From NCBI GenBank assembly GCA_016787345.1, contig JAEUUU010000031.1, forward strand, positions 31,373 through 95,372: a stretch of 64,000 nt of DNA, given 5' to 3'. The translations under genes were made by a program, and so were the position numbers. This document shows positions 16,297 through 25,240 of the stretch, in pieces. The DNA is from Saprospiraceae bacterium (GTDB lineage Bacteria > Bacteroidota > Bacteroidia > Chitinophagales > Saprospiraceae). Under the pieces are notes generated by a model. It ran no database searches, was not told where the DNA came from, and was given only the letters and a program-made list of their open reading frames with translations. Every line of letters starts with the position of its first letter. The first letter of the stretch is position 1.

Positions 16297-18483
16297 TCAT
16301 TGCTTCATCATCTCCCCGCTCATACCCAGCAAGCCCATCATCCAGGAATATTCCAGGGCGCGTTCTTTAAGCACCTCGAAGCGGCCCGAGGAGCCGCCGT
16401 GCGAGCCGCTCATATTGGTTTTGAAGAGCAGGTTGTTGTTGCCGGTCTTTTTGTCGCGCAGGCGGGCGACCCATTTGGCGGGTTCGAAGTATTGCACCTG
16501 CGAATCGGCAAATGACGTCAGTACGAGCAGGTTGGGATAATTTTGGGCCTTCACGTTGTCGTAGGGCGAGTATTGTTTCATGTAATTGTACTCGTCGGCA
16601 TTGGCCGGATTGCCCCATTCGCTGTATTCGCCGGTGGTCAGCGGGATACTGGGATCGCTCATGGTGGTGAGCACATCGACGAAGGGCACGCCGGCGATAA
16701 TGCCCTTGTATTGCTCTGGCGCCATATTGGCCACGGCGCCCATGAGCAGGCCGCCGGCCGAACGGCCCGAGGCAAAAAGGCGGTCGGCAGAAGTATATTT
16801 CTGATCGCAAAGGGCTTTGGAGCAGTCGACGAAATCGGTGAAGGTGTTCATCTTGTGCTGCATTTTACCGTTTTCATACCAGGAGTAACCCATTTCCATA
16901 CCCCCCCGGATGTGTGCGATGGCGTACACGAAACCGCGGTCGAGCAGGCTCACGGCATTGCGGTTGAAGCCCGGATCGTAGGAGAAACCGTAGGAGCCGT
17001 AGCCCACCAGCAGGCAGGGGGCGTTGCCGTCGCGTTTGACGCCCTTGCGGTATACCAGCGACACCGGCACCAGGGCGCCGTCGCGGGCCTTGACGCGGAT
17101 AAACTCCGTGACGTAGTTGTCGGCATTGAAGCCGCCGAGCACGGGTTGTACTTTTTTTACGGTCTTTTGGCGGCTCGCCGGATCGTAGTCGATCACCGTG
17201 GCGGGTGTTTTCAGCGAGGAAAAATTGTAGCGCAGCACCTTGGAATTGAAGTCCGGAAGCGGGAAGATGCCCGCGTCGTAGGTCGGTTCGCCAAAATCGA
17301 GGTAGTGCTCGCTTTTATCGGCCCAGCGGATGATGCGGATTTGTTTGAGGCCGTCTTTGCGTTCGCCCACGACGAGAAAATCCTGGTACACATCCACGCC
17401 ATAGAGCAGCACGTCGGCGCGGTGGGGCAGCATTTCTTTCCAGTTGGCCGGCGAGGGATCGCTGTCGGGAGCGGTCATAAGGCGGAAGTTCTGCGCATTC
17501 CAGTTGGTTCGGATGACGAACTGGTCGCCCCAGTGGTCGACGTCGTAGAAAAACCCTTTTTCCCGCGGCCGGATGACGCGGAATTCGCCCGTCGGATTAT
17601 CGGCGGAGAGGTAGTGGTTTTCCACGGTTTCCGTATAGGCGTGGGTGATAAAGATGAATTTATCGTCTTTCGACTTGCCCAGGTAGGCGTAGGTGGTTTC
17701 GTCGGTTTCCGTGAATACCAGGGCATCTTTTTTGGTGGGCGCGCCCATTTCGTGCCGCCAGACCTTGTCGGTGCGCAAGGTGACGGGGTCTTTGGTATCG
17801 TAGAAAAAGTATTTGCCGTCGTTCGACCAGGCCGAGGTGCCGGCGGTTTCGAACTCATCGGGCAAGGCGCGGCCGGATTGCAGGTCGAGGAATTTTCCTT
17901 TGAACAGGTTGCGGCCCGTGTAATCGACGATGTAGTACAGCGTACGGTTGTCGGGACTGACGCTCAGCCCCTCCACCATGCAGTAGTCGTGGCCTTTGGC
18001 CATTTGGTTGACGTCAATCAGGATTTCCTCGGCGGCTTCTAGGCTGCCTTTTTTGCGGCAATGAATGGGGTATTCCTTGCCCGTTTCGAAGCGGGTGTAG
18101 TACCAGTAGCCGTTTTTGAAATAAGGAACCGAGTTGTCGTCTTCCTTGATGCGGGCGCGCATTTCTTCGTAAAGTTGGTCGCGCAGGGTAGCCACGGGCG
18201 CCAGTACGGAGTCGGCATAGCGGTTTTCGGCTTCGAGGTAGGCGCGCACTTCCGGGTTCTCGCGTTCGTTGAGCCAGTAGTACTCGTCGACGCGTTTGTC
18301 GCCGTTGGCGGCGGTGAGTTCTTTGGGCTTTTGAGCCGGGTGAGGCGCGGTAAATTGTTCGGGATGAAAAACGGATGGAGGCATGGGTGTTACGACAGAA
18401 GTAGTTTCGGCTGATTTATCGGATTGCCCGCAGGCAGCGAGCAAAAGCAGCAGGACAGGGCATAGAAAACGCAAAGATTTCAT
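16297..18483 (-). CDS. S9 prolyl-oligopeptidase family lipoprotein, oligopeptidase B-like
   Basis: A 728-aa protein with a lipoprotein signal (LLLLLAACG, Cys near residue 19), so probably membrane-anchored in the periplasm or on the surface. The N-terminal seven-bladed propeller begins with 'KRVDEYYWLNERENPEV', typical of oligopeptidase B. The hydrolase domain carries Ser in 'FASGRSAGGLLMG', Asp in 'VLTSFADSQVQY' and His in 'MSGSHGGSSGRFE'; the spacing is normal for S9A. Oligopeptidase B cleaves short peptides after basic residues. The gene is flanked by its own 3' inverted repeat. ATG at 18483 (MKSLRF) is preferred over 18489. Confidence 0.92.
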   Translation of the reverse strand: MKSLRFLCPVLLLLLAACGQSDKSAETTSVVTPMPPSVFHPEQFTAPHPAQKPKELTAANGDKRVDEYYWLNERENPEVRAYLEAENRYADSVLAPVATLRDQLYEEMRARIKEDDNSVPYFKNGYWYYTRFETGKEYPIHCRKKGSLEAAEEILIDVNQMAKGHDYCMVEGLSVSPDNRTLYYIVDYTGRNLFKGKFLDLQSGRALPDEFETAGTSAWSNDGKYFFYDTKDPVTLRTDKVWRHEMGAPTKKDALVFTETDETTYAYLGKSKDDKFIFITHAYTETVENHYLSADNPTGEFRVIRPREKGFFYDVDHWGDQFVIRTNWNAQNFRLMTAPDSDPSPANWKEMLPHRADVLLYGVDVYQDFLVVGERKDGLKQIRIIRWADKSEHYLDFGEPTYDAGIFPLPDFNSKVLRYNFSSLKTPATVIDYDPASRQKTVKKVQPVLGGFNADNYVTEFIRVKARDGALVPVSLVYRKGVKRDGNAPCLLVGYGSYGFSYDPGFNRNAVSLLDRGFVYAIAHIRGGMEMGYSWYENGKMQHKMNTFTDFVDCSKALCDQKYTSADRLFASGRSAGGLLMGAVANMAPEQYKGIIAGVPFVDVLTTMSDPSIPLTTGEYSEWGNPANADEYNYMKQYSPYDNVKAQNYPNLLVLTSFADSQVQYFEPAKWVARLRDKKTGNNNLLFKTNMSGSHGGSSGRFEVLKERALEYSWMMGLLGMSGEMMKQ

Positions 18484-18589
18484 CGTCAATATATTGTTGG
18501 AGGGTTTAATGAAGGGTAAATGTATAAAAGACGCCCATTTGACAAAAAAACAAAACGGAATACCTTCACCTCGTTAAGTTTATTTCAAC

Positions 18590-19909
18590 ATGAAAAATCT
18601 GTTACTACCTATCCTGGGCGCCCTCTTCTGCCATGTATTGCCCGCCCAAACGCCCTACATCAGTTATATGACCGGCGACCCGGCCGACGTCGCTGCCGCG
18701 CCGCGCGGCGGCATTGTGCTCATGGGCGGCGCAGGCGAGGTGGACAATGCCATGCGCTGGTTTCTCGAACAAAGCGGCGGCGGCGATATCCTGGTCCTGC
18801 GCGCCAGCGGCTCCAATGGCTACAACGATTACCTCTACGACGAACTGGGCGAATCGGTCAATTCCGTCGAAACCATCGTCACGCCCAGTCAGGCTGCCGC
18901 CGACCATCCCTACGTGATCCAGCAAATCTATAATGCCGAAGCACTCTGGATTGCCGGGGGCGACCAGGCCAATTACGTCGATTTCTGGAAAGATGGTCCG
19001 GTAGAAGACGCGATTCGCTACCTCATCCACGTCAAAAAAGCGCCCGTCGGCGGGCTGAGCGCCGGCATGGCCATTCAGGGCGATGCCTATTTTTCGGCCA
19101 TGAACGGCACCGTACTTTCCGCCGAAGCATTGGCCGATCCGTACGCGCCGGAAATGACCATCGGCTACGGCGATTTTCTCGATCACCCCATCCTGAAAGA
19201 CGTCATCACCGACACCCATTACGACGACCCTGACCGCCGGGGCCGCCACCTGGCTTTCCTGGGCCGGCTGGCCGAAGACTACGGCATTCGGGCCAAAGGC
19301 ATCGCCTGCGAGGAATACGTGGCGGTTTGTATCGATACGCTGGGCATCGCGCACGTGTACGGCAACTACCCCAACGAACCCGACTTTGCCTGGTTTGTGC
19401 AAACCAACTGCGCCGGCGACGATTTCAGCCCCGAAACCTGCCAGCCCGGCCAGCCGCTGAACTGGGTCCGCAACAATGCCGCCGTGCTGGCGCTGCGCGT
19501 ATCCGCCCGACCCGACGGGGCCAACACCTTCGATCTCAACGACTGGAAAACATTCAGCGGCACAGATCCTTCTTACTGGACCAACTGGTATTCAGCGGAT
19601 GGCACTTTCACCGCGACATGGCCCGGCACGGAACCCGACTGCGCCACCGCTGCACCCGAACCGGTCGAAACGCCCGCCCTGCGCATCTGGCCGGTACCTG
19701 CCGACGAGGTGTTGTACACTGCCTTCGAAGGCCTCGAAGGACCTGCCGACCTGGTCGTTGCGGATATGCTGGGCCGGGTGGTATTACACACGACCGTCGC
19801 GGATGGCAGAGGAGAAATCAATGTGGGAGGATTGGAGAAAGGCGTGTATGCGGTAATGGCAAGGGGATGGAAAGGGGTAGTGTATGCACTTCCCTTCGTT
19901 GTAAAATAG
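18590..19909 (+). CDS. Secreted cyanophycinase-like S51 peptidase with type A T9SS tail
   Basis: A 439-aa exported protein: signal peptide (1-19, ending LPAQ), S51/cyanophycinase domain (~35-275) and a C-terminal type A sorting domain ('LRIWPVPADEVLYTAFEGLEG', 'GLEKGVYAVMARGWKG'). S51 motifs: 'GGIVLMGGAGEVDNAMRWF', 'ALWIAGGDQANYVDFW', nucleophile 'VGGLSAGMAIQG', and 'DTHYDDPDRRGRHLAFLGRL' with the catalytic-site His. Cyanophycinase hydrolyses the Asp-Arg storage polymer; relatives cleave other isoaspartyl or alpha-aspartyl peptides. An extracellular version would let the cell feed on cyanophycin or on Asp-rich peptides released by others. Substrate is inferred from family only. Confidence 0.85.
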   Translation: MKNLLLPILGALFCHVLPAQTPYISYMTGDPADVAAAPRGGIVLMGGAGEVDNAMRWFLEQSGGGDILVLRASGSNGYNDYLYDELGESVNSVETIVTPSQAAADHPYVIQQIYNAEALWIAGGDQANYVDFWKDGPVEDAIRYLIHVKKAPVGGLSAGMAIQGDAYFSAMNGTVLSAEALADPYAPEMTIGYGDFLDHPILKDVITDTHYDDPDRRGRHLAFLGRLAEDYGIRAKGIACEEYVAVCIDTLGIAHVYGNYPNEPDFAWFVQTNCAGDDFSPETCQPGQPLNWVRNNAAVLALRVSARPDGANTFDLNDWKTFSGTDPSYWTNWYSADGTFTATWPGTEPDCATAAPEPVETPALRIWPVPADEVLYTAFEGLEGPADLVVADMLGRVVLHTTVADGRGEINVGGLEKGVYAVMARGWKGVVYALPFVVK

Positions 19910-19931
19910 CAGCAAACCGGTTCGAAAAGAC

Positions 19932-20318
19932 CTACCCCTTAAACGTAAAAGTATAATTCGCCCAAAAATTCCACAAGGTCACCACACCGGTCGCCACGAG
20001 TTTGGCGAGGTAAAAATTGGTGCGCATCCGCTCGGTGAGCAGGTAAATAATGGCGTTGTTGATCGCCAGGCCGACCAGGGAAGCCAGCAGGAATTTGGAG
20101 AACTGCATGGCCACTTCCGGATCGTGACTATGGAAAGTCCAGATGCGGTTGAGCACGTAATTACTGGCTACTGCGCAAAGAAAACCGGTCGTATTGGCGA
20201 TGTATTTGTTGACGCGCGCTTTTTCTTTCAGCAGCCAGGTGATGCCGAAATCCACGAAGACGCCGGAGAAACCCACGACGCCGAATTTGAGAAATTTGAT
20301 CAGAAGGTCATTATTCAT
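19932..20318 (-). CDS. GtrA-family membrane protein
   Basis: A 128-aa protein with four TM helices and the GtrA signature: 'KFLKFGVVGFSGVFVDFGI', 'SNYVLNRIWTF', 'FWANYTFTFKG'. GtrA proteins help move lipid-linked sugars across the inner membrane for glycosylation of surface polymers. The ATG at 20318 overlaps the stop of the upstream GT87 gene by 8 bases, so it is third in a tightly coupled unit with that glycosyltransferase. An alternative start at 20327 is possible. Confidence 0.9.
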   Translation of the reverse strand: MNNDLLIKFLKFGVVGFSGVFVDFGITWLLKEKARVNKYIANTTGFLCAVASNYVLNRIWTFHSHDPEVAMQFSKFLLASLVGLAINNAIIYLLTERMRTNFYLAKLVATGVVTLWNFWANYTFTFKG

Positions 20319-21486
20319 GGGCCTCAATCGATGCTTCCGCCCGCGGGCGGCTGTTAAAAAGGGTTCGGATTAAACCGGCCGTCAGTAAGGCCCAAAGGGC
20401 AATACAAGGCACGGCTTTCAAAACATAAGGTTGCACAATTTGCTCGCGCAACGCCCTGGGGCAAAGATCGGTCGGCGTAAGCGATACGAAGGCAAAAGTA
20501 CCCCACAAAGCTACGGTTTGCCAGCGCGCCGCTCGTTCTACGGCAAGGTACCACATCGCCACACCGCTCAATGCAATCACAAAGGTAGGCGACTCTGCCT
20601 TGTGGTTGAAGATCACCACCCAGATCAGTACCGATGCAGCCAGCAAGGTCCGGCGCCGGAGGCTCGGCGCCCGGTACACGGCCAGTGCGCTCAGCGCGAG
20701 CAGCAGTAATCCGGCAGCGGTCACCGCGTTTTTATCGGGCAACCAGCCAAACCAGCTGTCGAGCCAGCCGGCAACCGAAAGCCCGAGCGATACGGCGTGA
20801 TCCTGTTGCAACAGTTCGACCCACCAGCGGTACACCTGAAGGGTTTGTGAAGGTGATAAAACCAGCAGGGGCGAGAGCAGAAAAACCAGTCCCCAGGCCA
20901 GTCCGGACAACACAAAGCGGCTTTTGCCGCTGTACGCCGGCGCCCAAACGGCCGCGAAAATACCGAAGATTTTGAGGAAGGCGCCAGCTACCGCCCACAA
21001 GGCAGCACGACTGGATCGGCCGCGCTCGAAAGCCACAAAAGCCCACAACAACAGGGCCGCAGTAAGGCCGTTGCTTTGACTGTTTTGCAACGACGTGATG
21101 AGTTCGAGCAACACGAACCAGGCCATAAAACGCCGCTTTCGGGCATCCAGCACAGGCAGGGCAAGAATAGCCGACAGCAGGCTAAGGGCATTCAGCAGGT
21201 TCCAGAGCGGCAAACCCAGCCAGTCGGGCAGCACCGAAAACGGCGCCATGAACAAGGCAAAAGCCGGACTGTATTTGAACAAATCCCACTGCTCGGCGGG
21301 GAAAGCGGCATAGGGGTTTTGCCCGGCCAAAAGGTGGGTGAAAGCGTTGCGGAAAATGACGTAATTCTCATAGGAGGTATATCCCGCGTCGTTGGGGCCC
21401 TGAGTCAGTTTTTGCACCGACACCAGTATGGCCGCCAGCGCGTAAACCGCCCAAAGAAAACGTTCGTCTTTCCAAATGGCTTTCAT
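20311..21486 (-). CDS. DUF2029/GT87-type membrane glycosyltransferase
   Basis: A 391-aa protein with about ten TM segments. The pattern fits GT87/DUF2029 polyprenol-phosphate-mannose-dependent transferases: 'YENYVIFRNAFTHLLAGQNPYA' and 'FKYSPAFALFMAPFSVLPDWLG' in the N-terminal third, and 'SNGLTAALLLWAF' in the middle. It probably transfers a sugar from a lipid carrier on the periplasmic side. Its start codon overlaps the stop of DUF6438 by one base (TGATG), and GtrA follows with an 8-base overlap. The GtrA pairing supports a lipid-linked sugar substrate; acceptor unknown. Confidence 0.82.
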   Translation of the reverse strand: MKAIWKDERFLWAVYALAAILVSVQKLTQGPNDAGYTSYENYVIFRNAFTHLLAGQNPYAAFPAEQWDLFKYSPAFALFMAPFSVLPDWLGLPLWNLLNALSLLSAILALPVLDARKRRFMAWFVLLELITSLQNSQSNGLTAALLLWAFVAFERGRSSRAALWAVAGAFLKIFGIFAAVWAPAYSGKSRFVLSGLAWGLVFLLSPLLVLSPSQTLQVYRWWVELLQQDHAVSLGLSVAGWLDSWFGWLPDKNAVTAAGLLLLALSALAVYRAPSLRRRTLLAASVLIWVVIFNHKAESPTFVIALSGVAMWYLAVERAARWQTVALWGTFAFVSLTPTDLCPRALREQIVQPYVLKAVPCIALWALLTAGLIRTLFNSRPRAEASIEAHE

Positions 21487-22196
21487 CAGTGTCGCTCCTC
21501 CGATTTGGCGTTTTCCTGGGCTTCTTCTACCCCATCGATACTTTTGACCAGTTCGATCAGGTCTTTAGCGCTGATCTGTGCAGGATCGTACGAGACGACC
21601 CAGATGTTTTCCGGACCGGTACGGCGCAGCAGTCGCAGGTCCAGTTCGGTGATTTGGCCCATGACGTTGCCGGCGTTGGCATCGGGTTTGAATTTGACCA
21701 GCAGTTCGGGCCGGTTTTTAGCGGGCGGGCGGTTGGGATTGACGCCTTCCCGGACCTGATACTCGTGGGCCGTGGCGATGTCGACCATCATACGTTCCAG
21801 TTCGAGCAATGGCTCCGGCCGGTCGATGGTGCCGGTCACGGTTTTCGATTGTCCGCCTTTCCACGCGGTGAGGGTGCCATAGGGCGCGTCGGCCACCTGC
21901 GTAGGGATGCGGTCGGGGTATTGCCAGAGGTTGACCGCCGCGACTTTTTCGCGCAGCGCGGCCAGTTCGGCAGCGCTGATTTGCACGGAGTCGAGACCCG
22001 GTTTGGCGACGTTGCGTTTGCCTTCGTACACCATCGAGCCGTCGTTGTGGAACGTGAGGCGATAGACGGGGCAAAAGCCGAAACAGGGCCCCATTTCCAG
22101 TTGGGCGAACGGACTGTGATCGGCAGCAGCCGGCGGCTGTTTTTGCGGACACTGGGCAGCAAGCAGCGGCAACAGGAGAAAAAGCAGGTATTTCAT
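21486..22196 (-). CDS. DUF6438-like exported protein
   Basis: A 236-aa protein with a signal peptide whose end (LLLPLLAAQCPQ) looks like a lipobox variant, so it may be a lipoprotein. The N-terminal domain, 'LEMGPCFGFCPVYRLTFHNDGSMVYEG', is the DUF6438 hallmark with the CFGxCP pair; function unknown. The C-terminal part resembles the 'ELLVKFKPDANAG' inhibitor-I9/propeptide-like fold ('DLRLLRRTGPENIWVVSYDP'). First gene of the GT87/GtrA unit. Confidence 0.75.
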   Translation of the reverse strand: MKYLLFLLLPLLAAQCPQKQPPAAADHSPFAQLEMGPCFGFCPVYRLTFHNDGSMVYEGKRNVAKPGLDSVQISAAELAALREKVAAVNLWQYPDRIPTQVADAPYGTLTAWKGGQSKTVTGTIDRPEPLLELERMMVDIATAHEYQVREGVNPNRPPAKNRPELLVKFKPDANAGNVMGQITELDLRLLRRTGPENIWVVSYDPAQISAKDLIELVKSIDGVEEAQENAKSEERH

Positions 22197-22236
22197 ATTT
22201 TTTCGGTTAGCGTCAAAAGCGAAATTTTTAAATAAG

Positions 22237-22269
22237 GTTGATGAGGGTTGATGAGAGTTGATGAGGGTT
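22237..22269. repeat. Decamer tandem repeat (gttgatgag[g/a])
   Basis: Three tandem decamers, 22237-22266, with one A/G difference, followed by a truncated unit. They are upstream of the DUF6438 gene and next to the gcagaaataaccc core repeats. Confidence 0.8.
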
Positions 22270-22282
22270 TATATGGTTTATA

Positions 22283-22353
22283 GAGGGCAGAAATAACCCT
22301 TTTACCAAAACCTAAAACCCAAAACCCGATTAGAGAGCAGAAATAACCCTTTT
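22283..22353. repeat. Two direct copies of the gcagaaataaccctttt core
   Basis: gag[g/a]gcagaaataaccctttt occurs at 22283-22303 and 22333-22353, each followed by accaaaacc-type sequence. The same core forms the inner arms of the 16156-16271 inverted repeat. Confidence 0.9.
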
Positions 22354-22360
22354 ACCAAAA

Positions 22361-22402
22361 CCCAACGCCCAAAACCCAACACCCAAAACCCAACACCCAA
22401 AA
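22361..22402. repeat. Heptamer array cccaa[c/a][g/a], G-rich on the metB-like mRNA strand
   Basis: Six tandem heptamers (cccaacg, cccaaaa, cccaaca, cccaaaa, cccaaca, cccaaaa) abutting the stop codon of the PLP enzyme gene. On the minus strand this is a run of GGG triplets separated by 4-base linkers, a strong G-quadruplex-forming pattern within the 3' UTR. Confidence 0.9.
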
Positions 22403-22404
22403 CC

Positions 22405-23592
22405 TCACCCCTTCAACGCCTGCTCGAAATCGGCGATCAAATCGGCGGGGTTCTCGATGCCCACGGATACCCGGATGAGGCCGTCGGTGATGCCGTTTTG
22501 CTCGCGCAGTTCCTTCGCTACGTGCAGGTGCGAGCTGCTGGCCGGGTGCAGGATGAGCGTATCCACATCGCCGAGCGTGGGCGCCAGACTGCCCATTTTC
22601 AGGGTGTTCATACAATGCAAACCGGCCTCCATACCGCCGCGCAACTCAAAACTGAGCATGCCGCCGCTGCCGCGCGGCATTTGTTTTTGCGCCAGGGCGT
22701 GGTCGGGGTGCGTTTCCAGTCCGGGGTAATTGACCCGCTCGACGGCAGGGTGCTGGGCGAGGAAACGGGCCAGGGCCAGCGCATTGCTGCTGTGCCGATC
22801 CATGCGCAGGGCCAGCGTTTTCATACCGTTGTGGGTAAGCCAGGCCTCGAAGGGCGAACAGTTGGTACCGGCGAGTTTCATGGCGCGCCACACCTGTTGG
22901 CGCATGAGTGTGCGGTCGCGGCCCACCACCACGCCGGCGATGCTGTTGCCGTGTCCGTTGAGGTACTTGGTGGTGGAATGCACGATAAAATCGACGCCAA
23001 AAGCAAAAGGCTGCTGCAAATACGGCGTGCTGAACGTGTTGTCGATGGCGCACAGTGCGCCCTGCGCATGCGCAAGCCACGAGAGCGCCTGAATGTCGAC
23101 GCAGGCGAGCGTCGGGTTGGCGGGGGTTTCGCAATACAGCAGGCGGATGGCGGGGTCGTGGCGGAGCAAGGTTTCGACCTGGTGCAGGTCGCGCAGGTCG
23201 GTAAAGACCGGCTCGACGCCGAACTGGCGGAACAGGCCGTTGAGCAATTCGGTGGTGCCGCCGTACAAATTGCCCTGTGTCAGCACTTTATCGCCATTTT
23301 TCAAAATACCCAGAAAAAGCGTCGAAATCGCCGACATGCCACTCGACGTCATCACGGCCTCGGCTTCGAAGCCCAGTCCGTGCGATTCGAGCAGGGCGAT
23401 TTTGCGCGCCACGGTGTCGACGGTCGGGTTGGCGTAACGACTGTACGCGTGGCCGCTTTCGATGTCTTTAAAAATGCCGATACCCTGTTCGATATCCGAA
23501 AAAGCGAAAGACGAGGTGGCGTAAAGCGGCAGGACGTGCGGGTCGGTGGTGCGGTTTTCGGGGATTTCGCGCGCGAGTAGCGAGTCGATGTT
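22405..23592 (-). CDS. Cys/Met metabolism PLP-dependent enzyme (cystathionine gamma-synthase/lyase or methionine gamma-lyase type)
   Basis: A 395-aa fold-type I PLP enzyme. Motifs: 'SRYANPTVDTVARKIALLE', 'MTSSGMSAISTLFLGIL', 'YGGTTELLN', 'YCETPANPTLACVDI', 'AIDNTFSTPYLQQPFAFG', and the PLP lysine in 'VHSTTKYLNGH'. Members catalyse gamma- or beta-elimination/replacement on homoserine esters, cystathionine or methionine; the exact reaction cannot be fixed by eye. It is transcribed alone, with repeat arrays directly after its stop. ATG at 23592 (MNIDSLLAREIPEN) gives a standard family length; an upstream ATG (23622) adds ten non-conserved residues. Confidence 0.9.
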   Translation of the reverse strand, partial: NIDSLLAREIPENRTTDPHVLPLYATSSFAFSDIEQGIGIFKDIESGHAYSRYANPTVDTVARKIALLESHGLGFEAEAVMTSSGMSAISTLFLGILKNGDKVLTQGNLYGGTTELLNGLFRQFGVEPVFTDLRDLHQVETLLRHDPAIRLLYCETPANPTLACVDIQALSWLAHAQGALCAIDNTFSTPYLQQPFAFGVDFIVHSTTKYLNGHGNSIAGVVVGRDRTLMRQQVWRAMKLAGTNCSPFEAWLTHNGMKTLALRMDRHSSNALALARFLAQHPAVERVNYPGLETHPDHALAQKQMPRGSGGMLSFELRGGMEAGLHCMNTLKMGSLAPTLGDVDTLILHPASSSHLHVAKELREQNGITDGLIRVSVGIENPADLIADFEQALKG

Positions 23593-23664
23593 CATGCGGG
23601 TGCCTGTTTGAGTTCGCGGCAAAGGTACCCAAACCCCCGCTATGCTAAAGCCGTGAAGGCGGCT

Positions 23665-25071
23665 TCAATAGGTGTAATTGAGCACCAGATTGTACTGCGA
23701 CATGTTCACGCGATTGATCACCAGCCGGTCGTTGCCGTACACTTCACCGAGGCGCCCTTTCCATACGTACAGGAACTGCGCCCGCAAGCCCTCGAACATA
23801 CCGCCGAAGCGATAATGAACGTCGAAATTGAACTGGTTGTACGCCGGGAAAGCGTATTTGCTGAGCCGCGTATTTTTCACGTCGGGCAAATAAAAGTGCC
23901 CGTAAGCTGCTTCCAGGCGCAGGCGGCTGTTTTCGGGTTGCCAGTTCAGGCGCCCGACGACCGAATGACTGTCGCCGCTGCCCTCTACCCGCTCGCGCGA
24001 CATAAAGGTGTAAAACGGCTCGCGGCCCCATTCGCGCGGGAAAAGGAAACGCCCGTCGTCGGTCACCCGGGTATAGGCCAGCAGTGTTTTCCAGGCCCCT
24101 TTTTGCCAGCCCAATTGTGTACTGAACGCGTTGGAATGGCTGTTTTTCATAAAATAGGTTTTGGTGTCGTCTTCGTTTCCGCCATGGGCCAGGGCATTCT
24201 GGTGGGTGTACTGAGCGCCGGCAAAAAGGCGGTGTCCGTTGGAGAGCGGGTGCGTATAATCGGCCTGGATAAAGGCCGTGTTGAAAATATTCTCGACGTA
24301 ATAATCCCAGACCTGCACCTTCACGCGTTTGCCGGCCTGGCGGGTGATGCCCAAAACGCCGACGCCTTTGCTTTCCAGGTTTTCAGGGTATCCGCTGGCC
24401 GTGCCGTCGGGGTTGAGGCCCTTGGGATAAAGGCCGATGGATTCCCCGATGCCGAACCACTCGACCGTGCTGCGGGGCGACATTTTCCAGAGCCAGCCGC
24501 CTTCGATACGGGTTTGTTCGATTTCGTTGAATTCCGCCCAAATGCCCGCTTCGGCGGTAGGGCGCATGCGGCCGTCCTGATAATTGATGAAAGGCGTTTG
24601 CAAAGCCTGCTGGCCCAGGGTCAGGCGGGAGTTTTTCCACTGATAACGCAGCCAAAGTTCTTCGATGCGGTCGAGGTCGTTGCGGTTTTCGGGGTCCTCC
24701 ACGTCGAACAGCCCGATTTCGTAGCGGTTGACGGCGCCGGTGGCCGGGTCTTTGGCCGACAGATCGGAGGAAGCGAGGTTGTAGTGAAATATACCGCCGA
24801 TGCCGAAACTGAATCCTTTCCAGGGCGCCGTGCTGAAATGCAGTCCGCCGCCCGCGGCCAGGGCGTAATAATCGGACAATTGGCGCTCATTGTCGGTCGC
24901 CATAAAAAAGCTGCGAAAGTGGCCGTGAAAATGGCCGTGCTCGAAGGCTTCCAGCAGAGAGGCAGCGTGTTTGCCTTTTGTTTTGGAGGAATCTGCCGGT
25001 TCGGCAGGGTGTTGGGCAAAAACAGCGACGGCAAAGAACAGAGCCGTTATGGGAAAAATGATACGTTTCAT
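23665..25071 (-). CDS. OprD-like outer-membrane porin
   Basis: A 468-aa beta-barrel with signal peptide (MKRIIFPITALFFAVAVFAQ). Alternating aromatic strands run through the protein, which ends in 'MSQYNLVLNYTY' with a terminal aromatic. The N-terminal 'GHFRSFFMATDN...DYYALAAGGGLHFSTAPWKGFSFG', the 'LRYQWKNSRLTLGQQAL' strand pair and the 'YPENLESKGVGVLG' loop fit OprD/OprL-type porins for small carboxylates or peptides. A Crp/Fnr-like palindrome and a CAATTTTG -7 box lie just upstream, pointing to control by the Crp/Fnr protein encoded at 26188. Substrate unknown. Confidence 0.8.
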   Translation of the reverse strand: MKRIIFPITALFFAVAVFAQHPAEPADSSKTKGKHAASLLEAFEHGHFHGHFRSFFMATDNERQLSDYYALAAGGGLHFSTAPWKGFSFGIGGIFHYNLASSDLSAKDPATGAVNRYEIGLFDVEDPENRNDLDRIEELWLRYQWKNSRLTLGQQALQTPFINYQDGRMRPTAEAGIWAEFNEIEQTRIEGGWLWKMSPRSTVEWFGIGESIGLYPKGLNPDGTASGYPENLESKGVGVLGITRQAGKRVKVQVWDYYVENIFNTAFIQADYTHPLSNGHRLFAGAQYTHQNALAHGGNEDDTKTYFMKNSHSNAFSTQLGWQKGAWKTLLAYTRVTDDGRFLFPREWGREPFYTFMSRERVEGSGDSHSVVGRLNWQPENSRLRLEAAYGHFYLPDVKNTRLSKYAFPAYNQFNFDVHYRFGGMFEGLRAQFLYVWKGRLGEVYGNDRLVINRVNMSQYNLVLNYTY

Positions 25072-25108
25072 ACAGGGCAATACAGCGTTTACAGACTAAA
25101 AACCGCTG

Positions 25109-25154
25109 CAAAATTGCCCCTGTCGGCAGCCGGGAAAGTGTGACTTTTATCACT
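25109..25154 (-). promoter_or_regulatory. Predicted Crp/Fnr-activated promoter of the porin gene
   Basis: The palindrome TGTGACTTTTATCACT (25139-25154) has half-sites TGTGA and TCACT spaced by 6. The -7-like box CAATTTTG is the complement of 25109-25116. The palindrome centre is about 37 bases upstream of the 3' end of the -7 box, near -42 to -44 relative to the likely start, the class II activator position; no -33 TTG is present. Confidence 0.6.
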
Positions 25155-25240
25155 CCCGGTCCAATTATACCGCACACCGCCAGGTTTTCAGCACAAGCAG
25201 GCTCATAAACCCCTATGAACCAATATCAACCTTATAAAAT

